Source: Sabellastarte sp. h YS-2021
Taxonomy: Eukaryota; Annelida; Polychaeta; Sabellida; Sabellidae
DNA: 64,000 bases
Direction: 5' to 3'
Assembly (NCBI GenBank): GCA_964017235.1
Contig: OZ024927.1
Span: 56,239,293-56,303,292 of the forward strand
Part shown: positions 52,838-64,000 of the stretch, piece by piece
How positions within the stretch are numbered: the stretch's first letter is position 1
Layout: each line of letters opens with the position of its first letter
Notes under the pieces: generated by a model
The model's database searches: none
The model's input: only the letters and a program-made list of their open reading frames with translations
Told to the model about the DNA's origin: nothing
Position numbers and translations under genes: made by a program

Positions 52838-54180
52838 CTGTGTCGGATGACTGTTGTAGGAAGGATCCATTGAGGTGCAGATTGAACCCGTACATTTTGT
52901 AACAAAAAGAAATAGTTCAGTTTGAGCTGTCAGATATGTAAGCTTTTGAAATTCATTGTCCTGTTACAACTTACAATTATTCATTGGATAATGGAATCTC
53001 TAAAGAGATATCCCTTGAGTGTGATTGCATATGTAAATTGCCTTTGTCAGATGAGCAGAGTTCAGAGATAAGGAAGTGTTTGATATAAACAAAAATTCTT
53101 ATTTCTTTGAATATTTGCAGTGTTCAAAATATTCACATAGAAATTGGTATTATGGTAAATTTCTGTGACTTATTAGGAGAAATAGCAGATTTTGTTGGTT
53201 TTATGATATTTATAAAGAGTATTCTTAGAAGAGTAGAGCGACGTCAAAAGAATACTTAGGTACAAAAATTACCAAGTCATAGTCATGGCAGCCATAGTAT
53301 TTTTATTTTATTGTTGATTGGGCATAGCCTCATTTTGTTTGTCTTTTATTAAAAGATTGAAGAAATCAAATCTGAGATTTTGTCAATGTGGTTTGTCTCT
53401 GTGTTTGAACATTGGTATTGTTTTATTGATTTCTGTTTATTGTTGATTCTCTGATGAAAATATTATAGCTTTATGTTCTGTGCTGCTGTTTGCAGCTTCC
53501 TGGTAATTTTATTGACTGTTGTACAGGTTACTTCATATTTTGATTTAAGATAAACTATTATTAATTTATGTTAATAACTTAATGTATTTTATTTAACAAA
53601 GATTTTATGTTCTGTCTGCTGTTATAAACTATTCAGAAATAGCTGAAATATTACACTAACAATACAAAGTGCTCAACCCTTTGGGTTTTTGATCCCAGCC
53701 AATAAAAGGGTTTCAGTCAACTTCTGGCAGTAATGGCCATTTCTTTGACCATGTGACTAGTAGAAGTTACATATTCACCAGTGCCTAATGTCTGTAAACA
53801 TGGTAAATTCTGATACTTAGTCAGTGCCAATATAGTAACTTTGAAAAAAGCTCTTGCCAAAAACCTGAAACGGTTTTGGTCCAGAAAGGATCGAGCTTTA
53901 TCATTTTCCCTGCAATTTAGAGCTATATTTTCCAAGTTTTAAAATACTTTAATGATACCTTCTGTTATAAGATAGGGATGGCAATGAAAGCTTCCAAGTT
54001 TAAAAATATATTCATGCTTTGAAGTCAAATAGCACACGTATTACTAACACTGGAAGCTATGTCAAATGTGCTAAAGACACTAAATGGCAGGAACTCATAA
54101 ATTTGGGGGGGGGGGGGGGGGGAGGTTTTTTAAAAGTTTTTTTTCACTCCAAATTTTCATATTTCTCCAAGTCAAGCTGA
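52838..54180 (+). other. Probable HSF 3' UTR and downstream sequence
   Basis: T-rich, no ORF. An AATAAA signal is at about 53700. A G tract lies at about 54105-54122. Confidence 0.4.
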
Positions 54181-54189
54181 CTGTAATTA

Positions 54190-54212
54190 AGCGTCCCACA
54201 AGGGACGCTTGT
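54190..54212. repeat. Short hairpin AAGCGTCCC/GGGACGCTT
   Basis: Nine-base arms around ACAA, just before the satellite; it may mark a transposon end. Confidence 0.6.
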
Positions 54213-54309
54213 TTGTAATGTAGGAGGAAATCAGGCTCCGCCGGCTCAGCGTTTCGTTTTCCTTATAACTCTGTGGTGGAGTTATAATGGTCGAGTAATT
54301 AATGATTAA

Positions 54310-55090
54310 TTACTCATTACGAATTTTCAAATAAGGAAAACACAAAAATGCCTGTATCTTGAAAACCGTGCGCGATAGAGCAATTTCAACAAAATTTTTG
54401 ATTCACAGGGTATCTCTGCAGATGAACTAACATTTTTGCAAAAAATTTATCGCCAAAACTGGCGGCCATTTTGAATTTTCGAATTTTTCGTAAAAATTAC
54501 AAAATACAAAAATGCTTACATCTCGAAAAACCGTGCTACAGCAATTTTGATGAAATTTTTGACCCACAGGGTACTTCTGCAGATTAACTTTCACTTTTTT
54601 CAAGAAATTTTTGTCTCGCCAATAATGGCGGCCATTTTGAATTTTCGAATTTTTTGCAAAAATTGCAAAACACAAAAATGCTTATATCTCGAAAACCATG
54701 CGCGATAGAGCAATTTCGACAAAATTTTTTACCCATAGGGTATCTCTGCAGATTAACATTTTCCCCAAAAATCTTTGTCTTACCAAAAATGGCGGTTATT
54801 TTGAATTTTCGAATTTTTTGCAAGAATTGCAAAACACAAAACTGCTTATATCTCGAAAATTGTGCTAGATAGAGCGATTTCGACGACATTTATGACCACA
54901 GGATATCTCTCCGGAGTAGCCATCCCAATTTTCAAAAAGTTTTTGTCTCACCAAATATGGCGGCCATTTTGAATTTTTGAATTTTTCGCAAAAATTGCAA
55001 AACACTTATATCTTATGCTTATATCTTAAAAACCATGCTGGTAGAGCGATTTCGACGAAAGCTTTGACCCATAGGGTATCCCTTCAAAGT
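54310..55090. repeat. Satellite of five units of about 165 bp (TATCTCGAAAACC...AAATGGCGGCCATTTTGAATTTTCG)
   Basis: Units begin at about 54345, 54510, 54676, 54838 and 55010. Each contains GATAGAGCAATTTCGAC, CAGGGTATCTCTGCAGAT and the palindromic ATGGCGGCCATTTTGAA. ORFs on both strands are by-products of the repeat. Confidence 0.9.
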
Positions 55091-56292
55091 AGCCATCTGG
55101 ATCTAGCCATCACAACAGTATAAGGCTATAAGCAGAGCATTTTCTTGATACTGTAGCACTCACCTTTATAGCCTTTTTGGGACACTTTGTTTTTGCTGTG
55201 CAGAAACATGATCTTTTTTTTTGCAAGCAATCCTCTAGTTTGAAACTTAATTGTTAATACTGGAACTGTCTGGTAGTAGTAACTAGGTTAAACTCTTTTT
55301 CTCTGTTATGCTATGATTTATAATTACCATTATACAGACATGTTCACCTACTTTTATTCAATGTATTCCCCTTTTTGGTGTGCCCTGTTCAAGCAGAGAC
55401 ATTTCAACAAAGAATCTGTTCATCTGGATATGTTTGACAGTTCCATTACCATCTACACCAACAGGCAGGTGCAAGGTGGATCTTGATAGCTTTGATAGCA
55501 TGTTAGTTGAGGTTCATCTTGTAGTTTAACATTTTAATTAAAGGCCACTGGGCTCAGCTCAGATCAGTGTTTGTGGTAATATTTGTCTCTTTGTGTTGAC
55601 AGTAACATGTAAATCGTTAATTTATTTTTTGTGACATATAAACTATTTAATTTCTATGTAATTATTGTTAAGGAAACAACATTAACTGCTTGCAGTAGAC
55701 TAAATATGTATATCTTGTGAAGTTAATTTAAGTTTAACTTTTAAGTAAAACGTTTTGGTGTTTAAATGGACCTATATGGGTGTTTTATGTGTGCTTAGCA
55801 TGTTTTTTACTCATGCATGAAACATTTTAAAATAACTTACGTTTGATGTTAATGTAATTTTGCTGAACAGTTACAAAGTTATGAACTTAATGTGTGTGTG
55901 CATGCAATTACAATTATCCAGGTTTAATAACATAGATACTTGGGAATTATAAGCAAAATAGCTGTGCTATGTTTTCATTTTTCTTGGAAATATTAAGAAA
56001 ATAATATCTGTAGAAAATTTTGTTGCTACTTGTTATTGTTAATAAACTTTTCTCAAACAAACAGTTTTGTTTCTGTACTCTGTACAAATGCACCATGTAA
56101 AAACTTCATTGTAACTGAGAACTGCTTCTGCATTTCCAAGTTTAAATAATCTTGAAGATTCATGTCAGAGGTACTCTAATCAGCTGATTCTTGTCACAGA
56201 GATTAGGAGTGATGTCAAATAATAATAATAAATAAATGAATAAAACACAAGAGTTTGGTTAGGTATCGTCAACGTCAATTCCACTATCAATG
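55091..56292. other. Intergenic, no gene recognised
   Basis: AT-rich; an AATAAA occurs at about 56042. Confidence 0.4.
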
Positions 56293-56300
56293 GTGCTATA

Positions 56301-56818
56301 TAGTGCTGGGAGATCGCCAGGACTTTACCTGTCAATGTTCGTATCGGAAATTTGTCAGCAAACTTCGAACATTTCCGATCATGGAGTAGAAATTGAAAAC
56401 CAGACAGAAAAATCAAATATTAAATAATAACAAGTAAAATACACACAAATTACCACAAATATAACCAAAATATAATATAAAAGCCATTCACAGACGTCTC
56501 CCTCACTAACAGACCATGCTTGATGTATCTCCACTTGTGATTGGCTAATTTTATGATTACCTTGACAACAGTGGGAAAACCCCAAGGTGTTTCCATTTAC
56601 CTTAGATTTATTGCATTCACAGCTAGTTTTGTCATTTTAACTGATGAATATTTCATATTTTTACAAAATATTAATACGGTTGGTGTTATATTGTGCCCAA
56701 AAGGCTACAAAGAAATGAATTTAGCAAACATCGGTTGTACTTAAATTTTACTGGTCATTGATCGGCAGTGAGCCAGCGAGCGATAATACCAAAGTTTGCA
56801 AACATCGTCCCAGCACTA
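56301..56818. mobile_element. hAT MITE with 8-bp target duplication
   Basis: Left end TAGTGCTGGGAGATCG, right end CGTCCCAGCACTA, flanked by GTGCTATA and GTGCTATG (7 of 8 match). Inner GTTCG/CGAAC-rich segments also mirror. 518 bp, no transposase. Confidence 0.85.
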
Positions 56819-57050
56819 GTGCTATGTATGAAATTTTTAGGAAGACTTGAATTTAATGTGTTTAATGACTGTCACAAAATACTCTGAAAGAGGTGTTAAC
56901 AGCCAAGCAAAAGCAGGACAGTACATATTTCCTTAAGAGAACCAGATAGTCAGTGACCTATTACTTACCAAGACAGTAAGAAGATACAACTTTGGGAATT
57001 ATTAGTTTATTCTATATTAGTTGTTTCTAAATGATATTTACACATTGAAT

Positions 57051-57104
57051 TTAAGGCCACCTTATCTTAAATTACACAATACAACAACAAAGGTGGCCTT
57101 AACA
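57051..57104. repeat. Inverted repeat TTAAGGCCACCTT
   Basis: 13-base arms (57051-57064 and 57089-57104) around a 25-bp spacer. Confidence 0.7.
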
Positions 57105-57420
57105 TAAAACTGTGCATTACAGCCGTTTAATTAGACATACATGTGTGCATTCTGAAATACAATGATCACATACACTACTGTTATGCAAAAATTGAACTTT
57201 ATCTGCATACCATACACAACAGTTATAGTTATTATTACTGCCATTTACATAAGATTACTGGTAACAAGATAAATGTAAAAGTTAAAGAGTTTTGGATTAT
57301 TACAGTTCTAAAATTGTTAAATGAATAATATAATTAGCAATTTAACATATAGAGTAGTAAAGACTAGAATCGCAAGATGCCCCAAGTCCCAGGTATATGT
57401 AGACCACTTGGACAGAGTAG
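57105..57420. other. AT-rich spacer before the tyrosine-recombinase element
   Basis: No ORF with a recognisable domain. Confidence 0.4.
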
Positions 57421-57429
57421 TTTGGAAAG

Positions 57430-58314
57430 TTCTAGCCACTAGGTCAGAAGCATTGTGATCCTGGGTAATAGGCCCAGACTACTTCCGACATCCAGGTGCC
57501 ATGGCTTTGGATGTGGTGCATTGGAATATTCTAATTAAAGGCCCAAGTGGCACCTGAACGACAGAAGGAGTGGAATGTTATGTTCTTATGTTGCAATTTT
57601 AAGAATACGAGAATCTTGAAGTTGTTTTCTTAGCATGGTGTCAGTAAGGGGTATCATTTGCCAAAACATTGAATTTGGAATAGGGGAAGGTTTTTCCCTT
57701 TAGGGGGAGATCTTAATAAGACCTTCAATGCAGCTACTGGACATAAAGGTGATGAACCGAAAGCAGGAATTTAAAATTTTGATTTTATCAGCAAATTAGA
57801 GGGTTTTTGACCACTTGATGATCACATGAGCACCTGGAGGTGCAAAAATAAGATCTCCTCTGGCCAGTTGTTTTAGGGGGTCGTAAGAGGAGGTAGCATG
57901 AGGGACTAAATTGGAAATTCTGAGAAAAGTCGAGCAGGATAGGAAGAAAGAGGCCTTGAAAACGTAACCCATGTGTATGTAATCACAGTGATGGACTATC
58001 TTGGTGAGCATGGGGATATCTATAATTGTTTTTATGTGAGGATCGAGAGGTTTGGTTCTCCCCAACGGTTTGTTAAACATCTTCAACCTGTGATCTTGAA
58101 AACATGCTAAATTTATGCCAAAACTGAGAAATTTGGATTTCATTGCAGATATGTAATTGAGGGCTGATGTTTGAGAATTATTGTTGTGTACTAAAAATTC
58201 CAGAAAAGAGAATGACCTGAGTGGATATTTGAGAAATTGCAATGGAAGCAAAGCAACAAAATGACAGAAAAACTCTAAATTTTCAGTCATACGCTCTAGC
58301 AATGGACTGCGCAA
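57430..58314 (-). pseudogene. Tyrosine recombinase of the YR retrotransposon
   Basis: The open part (58314-57796) has the N-terminal core-binding-like helices (ALNYISAMKSKFLSFG) and the first catalytic Arg (FLRISNLVPHA). Downstream, in shifted frames, SSPLCPVAALKVLLRSPP, the HxxR box FHSFCRSGAT, HGTW and a terminal VWAYY with the candidate nucleophile Tyr can be read. Several indels make it non-functional. Confidence 0.82.
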
Positions 58315-58378
58315 ATGAACCTAAACAAACTGTAGCTCTGGCTGACAAACTTGCAAACTTTTTGGGGACACCTGTAAA

Positions 58379-58640
58379 TTATATTGGCCAATTAATGTCA
58401 AGTCTTTCTGGTGGAATATATGTCCATATTGGATTTTGAATCGCTTCATACATAACTGTTTGACCATTTTTATTTACAAAACAATGTGATAAACTATCAG
58501 CTATTTGGTTACATTTGCCTTTAATGTCAACTTTTTTCAAATTAATGTCAAACTGAGCAATTTCCATGAAAATATTACTTGCGATAGCAGCCAATGTTGC
58601 ATCTCTGGTCTTGCCAGTGCTAAGAATGTATACAACTGAT
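58379..58640 (-). pseudogene. RNase H C-terminal fragment
   Basis: IAQFDINLKKVDIKGKCNQIADSLSH matches the end of an RNase H domain in YR retroelements (final Asp in ADSLS), followed by a short spacer to the recombinase. Confidence 0.75.
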
Positions 58641-59450
58641 TATCACAGTGAATGCAAATTCTTTGGCCAGACCAAAATTGGCCCCAAGTTCGAATAGTAA
58701 CCATTATGTTAAGCATCTCTATGTACTATGGACATATCTTTATAACCCAGAGTCAGTGAAACAGCATATACAGAGCTTTCCCATCTGGCTCCTAGGCCCT
58801 GAAGACAGGCATCTAACTCAATGTTTTGATTAACAGATCTGTGAGAAAAGAATGCAGTTCCATTGAATTTTGGAGTGAAATTTTCGAATTAGTTCAAATC
58901 TCGACAAAAATCAGCAGTGATATTAATTTTTTCATGCTTACCAGCATTTCTGAGCAGATCCAACATCCTATTAAGAAAAAAAGCGAGATGATTTAACACA
59001 TTTTGTGATGTATAATAGTTTACCTAGTGAGGACTGGATTTCTTTCTTGGAATAGTATGTTGTGTCTTTCCAGATTTCACATAAATCTATTTCTTTAATT
59101 TTTTCAATTGTTATGGAAACTGTAAATTTTCGGTGTCAATTGCTATGCCTAAGCATGTGACTTTTGTAGAAGGAGGTACTACCTTTTTGTGGCCTATTTC
59201 AAAGCCTAATTCAACCAGCAATTTGTGCAGAGTATTGAAGGATTCTTCAACTTTACTATTAACAAAATGACCAATTATATCATCAATTTTGCTGAACTAT
59301 GATTAATACGTTCATGTTTTAGAGGGTTATCAGTATTATAATCAAGTGGAAAGCCATATTTAATTAAATAACATAACTGCTGGTTCCAGTACTCTTTGAG
59401 ATATTTCTTCCAAGCTGCATAATTTCAGTTGAGATTAAATGCGAATTTGA
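58641..59450 (-). pseudogene. Reverse-transcriptase remnant
   Basis: In mixed frames: YLIKYGFPLDYNTDNPLK near the RT N-terminus and LLVELGFEIGHKKVVPPSTK...LGIAIDT (palm/thumb region). Stops interrupt; the catalytic box itself is not clearly readable. Confidence 0.75.
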
Positions 59451-59920
59451 GCACCCAAGAAGTTGTAAGTTTTACACGAACTCACATTCTTATGTAAACG
59501 CACGACGTCATCAATACTAGCACTGTCTTTGTCCACCACGAGAAGTATGACATCATCTAGGGGAATGAATCCATATTTATCACTCACTTGTTTGTCCCAA
59601 TTTTTAAACGTATTTACATGCTTAGCTTCACTAATTTTTGTTCTATGTTTTATACAGAATCTAAGTTCCAGATCATATTTATCATCAGTTTCAATCAATT
59701 TCGCTTCATTTCTATGTTTTCCAGACACCAAACCATGATTTTTACAGTACCTGATCTGTTTGTTTTCCTTAAATTCACCGAGTGTTTTCTCCAATACTTC
59801 CCCTGTCTGTTTTGTTTTATGACTACCTGTGTTTTGACAAATGCTTTGCTGTACAATTTCATCATTACTGTTTTTCAATACATGTGATTGATCAGCTTCA
59901 GTAGTATCAACATGTGACAC
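59435..59920 (-). pseudogene. Pre-RT/gag-pol junction ORF remnant
   Basis: 161 open codons, hydrophilic, ending TYNFLGAQIRI just before the RT N-terminus, a position and motif typical of this group of YR elements. Starts with GTG, so a longer reading frame has been lost. Confidence 0.55.
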
Positions 59921-60836
59921 AGTAACCTATTGTTAATAGGAATTGATGTATCGCACACAGGAGTTTGGCTATTGCCATTTACACTCTTAAACCATAATGG
60001 TTTAAGTTACATGTGAGGGTTTTGTGACCCGGGCTGCATTTTTAACCTTTGATTCACTTCTATTTTGAAATGTGGTTCGAACTCTGCTGTTATTAGAGTG
60101 AATAGCTGTACTAGTCACAGCTGCTTTGACAGTACAAGGTAGTCGCTTACACACTGAGTTGGTTATGTTTTTCTTGACTACATTTGCATATGAAGTGCCA
60201 CAGAATCTTAATCAATCACTTTTCCAGTTGTTGCTTTCATTGACAACATTTAATTTGCTATTTACAATAGTTCTACCATATACAATTTTTACACTCTCAG
60301 TATTGCAATTAGGCACCTCAGAGCAGTCCCTTAGTCGTTTTTTGGCCCATTTCTGCAATCTTTAAGAGGATGGGGAAACTTTTTTCCAGTATCAAAGAAT
60401 CTACTACACACATGTAAATAAGAATGACCATTATTTTCATGGTCCTCTTTGTGTGAACAGCTACCCTTCTGAAAGTATTTGCAAGGGGTGGGAGATTCTT
60501 TACCATTAATTCTCCTGGAGTTTGAACCCGAGGCTACATGCTGGACTTTTTAGGCATGTGCCCGCCTTATCCTATCTATTTTATCTGTATCTTGCCATGT
60601 AACTCGTCCTTCTTCCATCCTGCATAGAAGGACCGCATGTGCCCCCTTAGCTGTTTTCCACCCAAACTCATGACTATCGTCCATAATTTCTGCAAGGTAA
60701 TCAAGCTTACATTGTTTAACATTAGGATCTTTTCATCTCTGATAATGGTAGCAAAACCAGAAACCCATAGGCTAATGGATAAGTTATCATATAAGACCCT
60801 AGATTTTGAACTACCTCCTAATATATAATTTTGTGG

Positions 60837-61244
60837 TCATGGTATTTCTTTCTTTACAAAAACAGTTTCAGAACCTCCATGTTGAGATTTACACTTGCCT
60901 TTTTGAGAAAGCATTTGGAGTTCCTTGATCCTGTCATCAACTCCATCTTGAATTTGTCTGGAAGAACGTAGGCTGTTAATAGTGGGAAGAATAAGTTCTT
61001 GATCATCAGAAGCTTCCTTACTTGCTGTGGACCTGGACGACACTGCTGGCGATCTTTGCTCATCCAAAGAATGTACTTTATTCACCATGGTTGTCATTCT
61101 GGCATTCAAACTTTTGAGTTCTTGTAGTATTTTTGCATTCACATCCATGGTTGAGTCTTGATTATCTTTGCAAACGTTGCAGTTCCGATTAATTGGTCTA
61201 GGGTGGTGACCCCCACAATTGTAACAATCAAATCTTTTCACCAT
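60837..61244 (-). pseudogene. Gag-like protein fragment with zinc knuckle
   Basis: 135 residues from ATG 61244. CYNCGGHHPRPINRNCNVC at 7-25 is a zinc-knuckle-like motif; a helical, coiled-coil-like stretch (about 32-66) follows. It lies at the 5' end of the YR element on the same strand, consistent with gag. Confidence 0.65.
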
Positions 61245-61250
61245 GATTAA

Positions 61251-62730
61251 ATAGTGTGCAAATTCATTTAATTTTTCTCTGAAAACAAGTCACTGCAAGA
61301 ACAGACTCACTGGTTTGAGGCTTAGAAGAGACAATCTTATGTTGTTTGCCAACTTTCGACCATATAAAAGGCTTAAAGCAAGGGAAATAGGTTAGACCGT
61401 CCCTTAATACATAGGCAAACAAGCATGAGGTTGTCTCGAATCAGTGTGGCTTCCTGGCTTCCAAAAACATATGAGTTCAAGCTTTCTTATTCAATGTAAT
61501 AGTCCATTTCACACAGTATCATATACAGTTGAGACAATGTCTCCCAAATGTAAAAACTAAAACAAATCCCAGACATAAAAGATTCTGAGAAGTAAAATTT
61601 TATCACAATAAAATGGCATCCTGCCTTCTTGACTTATAATATTAAAGTGAATTATGTAAAAAAAGCAGGAAAACAAAATATACAACTAGGTCAAAGGTAA
61701 CCAATGAAATGATGCACAAGAAGAAATTTTACAAACGCCCGTGAATAAGGTGGCATCCAAGATGTCACCTTCCCAATAACTTTATGGAATATATAAGTTT
61801 GTGCTGTTTTCACTTTCCAAATTTCTGGAGTCAATAATAGGCAAATGAAAGGACTTGGATTTTTTGCCCAATGTGACCTAGAGAGGGATCAAAGGTCTAA
61901 TCTGACTAAAGAATACCAGGGTCTATAAATGTCAGAGCCCCCATTGAAGGCAAAAGGGTTCAAGGGCAGTATTTCTGCAACATCATGGTGTGACCAAGAT
62001 TTGACCTTTGACCTTGTCGTAGTTACTTTGGCCTATAAAATTGGTAGGGACATTGGTCCGGGTATGTAGGTGTACAACATAATTCTTTGACCTTGCTGTA
62101 GTGACCTTGACCTATAAAATCTTGTCCTGGCTATATCTCGGAAACCACAATGAGCTTTATTTGGAGCTTTATATAACTGACACTGCTTTGAAAGTCTTTT
62201 TACAGTTTTTGGTACTTCTATATTTCTTGGTGTTGAAAACTATTTCCCCAGGCTGTAGGGTACGGGCATCTCTGATGCCATTTGTAGTTTTTAACAGAAG
62301 ACTATATATTACAATGTGAGCTTTAACCGTTTATTGGCACAAGCTCTAATCAACTGAACTAATATTTCTAATTCATTTTTCGGATTTGTGCTTCTAAAAG
62401 GAAGACTGTGGACAGTCTTCAGTGATGCAGTTGTACAGAGCTTTTACTTAACAGAGGGCACATAGTGAATGGTTTTACAGATTGAAAGGAGTGCATTGTG
62501 GTAGATAAAGATTCTCCACTGTGAAACATTACAGTGTCAGGCAACCCACTGACATTTCACCCAGTCACATGGGCAAACTTCCAACCTAAAACCCTAAAGG
62601 CAGGATGCCAATGTTAGATTTGAGCCTTTTACTTAAAAGATAGGGCATGTATGCTATCCAGCACATATGCAAATAATACTGGTAATTATGTATTTTTAAA
62701 AGTCTAGTAAAATCAACGAATATACAAATT
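61251..62730. other. Intergenic with short repeats, no gene recognised
   Basis: A TTTGACCTTG...CCTATAAAAT unit occurs twice at about 62015-62120. The stretch 62225-62295 resembles 46450-46510 (TTTCCCCAG, GCTGT, GGGTA), so an interspersed repeat is present in both places. Confidence 0.45.
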
Positions 62731-63094
62731 TTCATATTTTTAAATGTAAAATACATTTTTATGAAGAAAAATGTATATACCTACCATATGAAAACACTTG
62801 GGTTAAGCTTGGCTTGGCGTTCGGTGACTGCCACATACACCATACATGGAATTTAAAGTATGAGGGGAGACCCTCTTTAAACCTATGTACTTGCTATCCT
62901 TTGATCCTTGGTGACCTTACTCACTCTGCCATGCGCAGCAATACAGACATAGTTCATTCTTTTTGTGAATAAACATAAATGCTGGAAAAAGGTCTTTTAA
63001 AAGTGGGGCAGGCGGGAGGGTGATTTGCTGTTTTCATATGCTAGGTATATACATTTTTCTTCATAAAAATGTATTTTACATTTAAAAATATGAA
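62731..63094. mobile_element. MITE with 65-bp inverted arms
   Basis: Arms 62731-62795 and 63030-63094 are reverse complements at 64 of 65 positions (TTCATATTTTTAAATGTAAA at the outer ends). The 234-bp centre is non-coding. Directly to the right, 63096-63146 repeats the inner arm and adjacent ACCATATGAAAACACTTGGG, suggesting insertion into, or tandem with, another copy. Confidence 0.88.
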
Positions 63095-63146
63095 CTTTTA
63101 TTTTATAAAAATGTAATATACCCTACCATATGAAAACACTTGGGTT

Positions 63147-64000
63147 GAATGCCCACTAGGAAGGATGGTGGGAAAAAGACATACTGAGGAAAACCACCCT
63201 AAGGTTAAATTGCATTAAGAGGATACTTCCTGGTACAACTGAACCCAAAACCTCTGTGCTGAAGAGATAACTCTACTGGGTTAAGTGAGTAGAATTAACC
63301 ACTGCAATAACTTCAGCACTGCTGTCTACACCCTATTAGGTCAGCTCAAAGGAGTGGCATAATGCCACTGTTCTCAGAATAGGAACATGCCAAGAGGCAC
63401 TAAGAAGCAAGGTTCTCAAAATAGAGATGAAGAACAGATTCCCTAAAAGGGAAATGCCACCCCCCTTTTTCTGAGACTGAAAGTCTCAGATTGTCTTAAA
63501 TTGAGGAATTTAAGCAGAAGAGAGAGAAATGACTGAGTGGAACTAAGTCCAGGACACTCAAGAAATTATAAAGATTCTTAAGTGCAACATCTCTCAGAAA
63601 AAATAAGTGAAGTGCAAGAATTCAGAGAAGAATTTCCCATGGTGTGAAGCAGTGGAAAACCACCTGAAAGACCAAAATGATGCCTGGGCAAAAACATCAT
63701 GGACCTTCACATGTGGTACAGAGTTTGAGGGAATAAAGGATAACATGTTAATCCAAAAAGATATTGTCTGAGCAGCAATATCACCCTCTTTGGACTTCAG
63801 AAGAAAGACAAAGAAGAAATCCTCCCAAGATAGTCAGAATAGCTAGATAGATAGTATCTGAGGAATCTGACAGTAAGGAAAGAAAAATCCTCTAAGTCAT
63901 CCTGACCAAGATAAAAGGCAAAACAGGAACAGGCTTCTGGAGGTAACTGGCTTAAGCCAGGGAAGCAAGATCTGACTTAAGGATGACTTAGGCCATCCCT
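63147..64000. other. Window end, no gene recognised
   Basis: Purine-rich on the plus strand, many stops in all frames; no repeat structure that I can support. Confidence 0.4.

Larger units (their letters stand above)
57430..61250 (-). mobile_element. Decayed DIRS/Ngaro-type (tyrosine recombinase) retrotransposon
   Basis: Minus-strand order gag-like, RT, RNase H, tyrosine recombinase defines the YR retrotransposons. All parts carry stops or frameshifts. Terminal repeats were not found. Confidence 0.85.

Noticed and set aside
54427..54889. ORFs of 72-101 codons on both strands
   Set aside because: Products of the 165-bp satellite; the same peptide recurs each unit.

Overview
The window is an AT-rich piece of an animal nuclear genome, most likely a marine mollusc and perhaps a bivalve. 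The evidence is intron-containing genes with GT-AG splice sites, an atypical heat-shock-factor gene, lineage-specific double-CARD/TPR genes, and a dense mixture of a Polinton, L2/CR1-like LINEs, a tyrosine-recombinase retrotransposon, tRNA-derived SINEs, MITEs, satellites and long poly-G/poly-C runs. The species is inference; nothing in the sequence names it.

Layout. 1-10.5 kb: most of a Polinton/Maverick (adintovirus-like) element, cut by the left window edge. A rightward chain carries two small ORFs and a chromodomain integrase. A second rightward chain carries a minor-capsid candidate, a basic protein, a major-capsid candidate and an adenain-like protease. Facing them leftward are a 1605-aa zinc-finger/exonuclease/DNA polymerase B and a small unknown protein. 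No packaging ATPase lies inside the window. 10.5-16.4 kb: non-coding flank with three tandem-repeat fields. 16.5-33.0 kb: a segmental duplication. A short exon or secreted-protein ORF (16.5 kb) is followed by double-CARD/TPR gene A (19.7-21.6 kb, minus), a truncated pseudogene copy P (28.05-28.8 kb) and intact paralogue B (28.9-30.8 kb). Homologous 5' non-coding exons and 3' flanks show the duplicated unit. 33-40.5 kb: small non-autonomous DNA transposons, including a 1.6-kb element with a 6-bp target-site duplication and arrays of one palindrome, plus SINE copies. 40.6-52.8 kb: a four-exon HSF5/HSFY-like gene whose introns hold two L2/CR1-like LINEs, hAT-like MITEs and a broken duplicate of exon 3. 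54-57 kb: a 165-bp satellite and a hAT MITE. 57.4-61.3 kb: a decayed DIRS/Ngaro-type retrotransposon (gag-like, RT, RNase H, tyrosine recombinase). 62.7-63.1 kb: a MITE with 65-bp inverted arms.

How parts fit. The Polinton genes are consistent with a virion-forming, self-synthesising element: integrase for insertion, a protein-primed-type polymerase for replication, capsid proteins for the particle, and a protease that may mature them at diglycine sites. Core promoters look sorted into two types (TATAAATAG before the integrase and capsid chains; TATATAAAC before the polymerase-side genes), which suggests timed expression. The CARD/TPR paralogues are probably cell-death or innate-immunity adaptors, and the HSF-like gene is a transcription factor. 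Everything else readable is transposon or satellite sequence.
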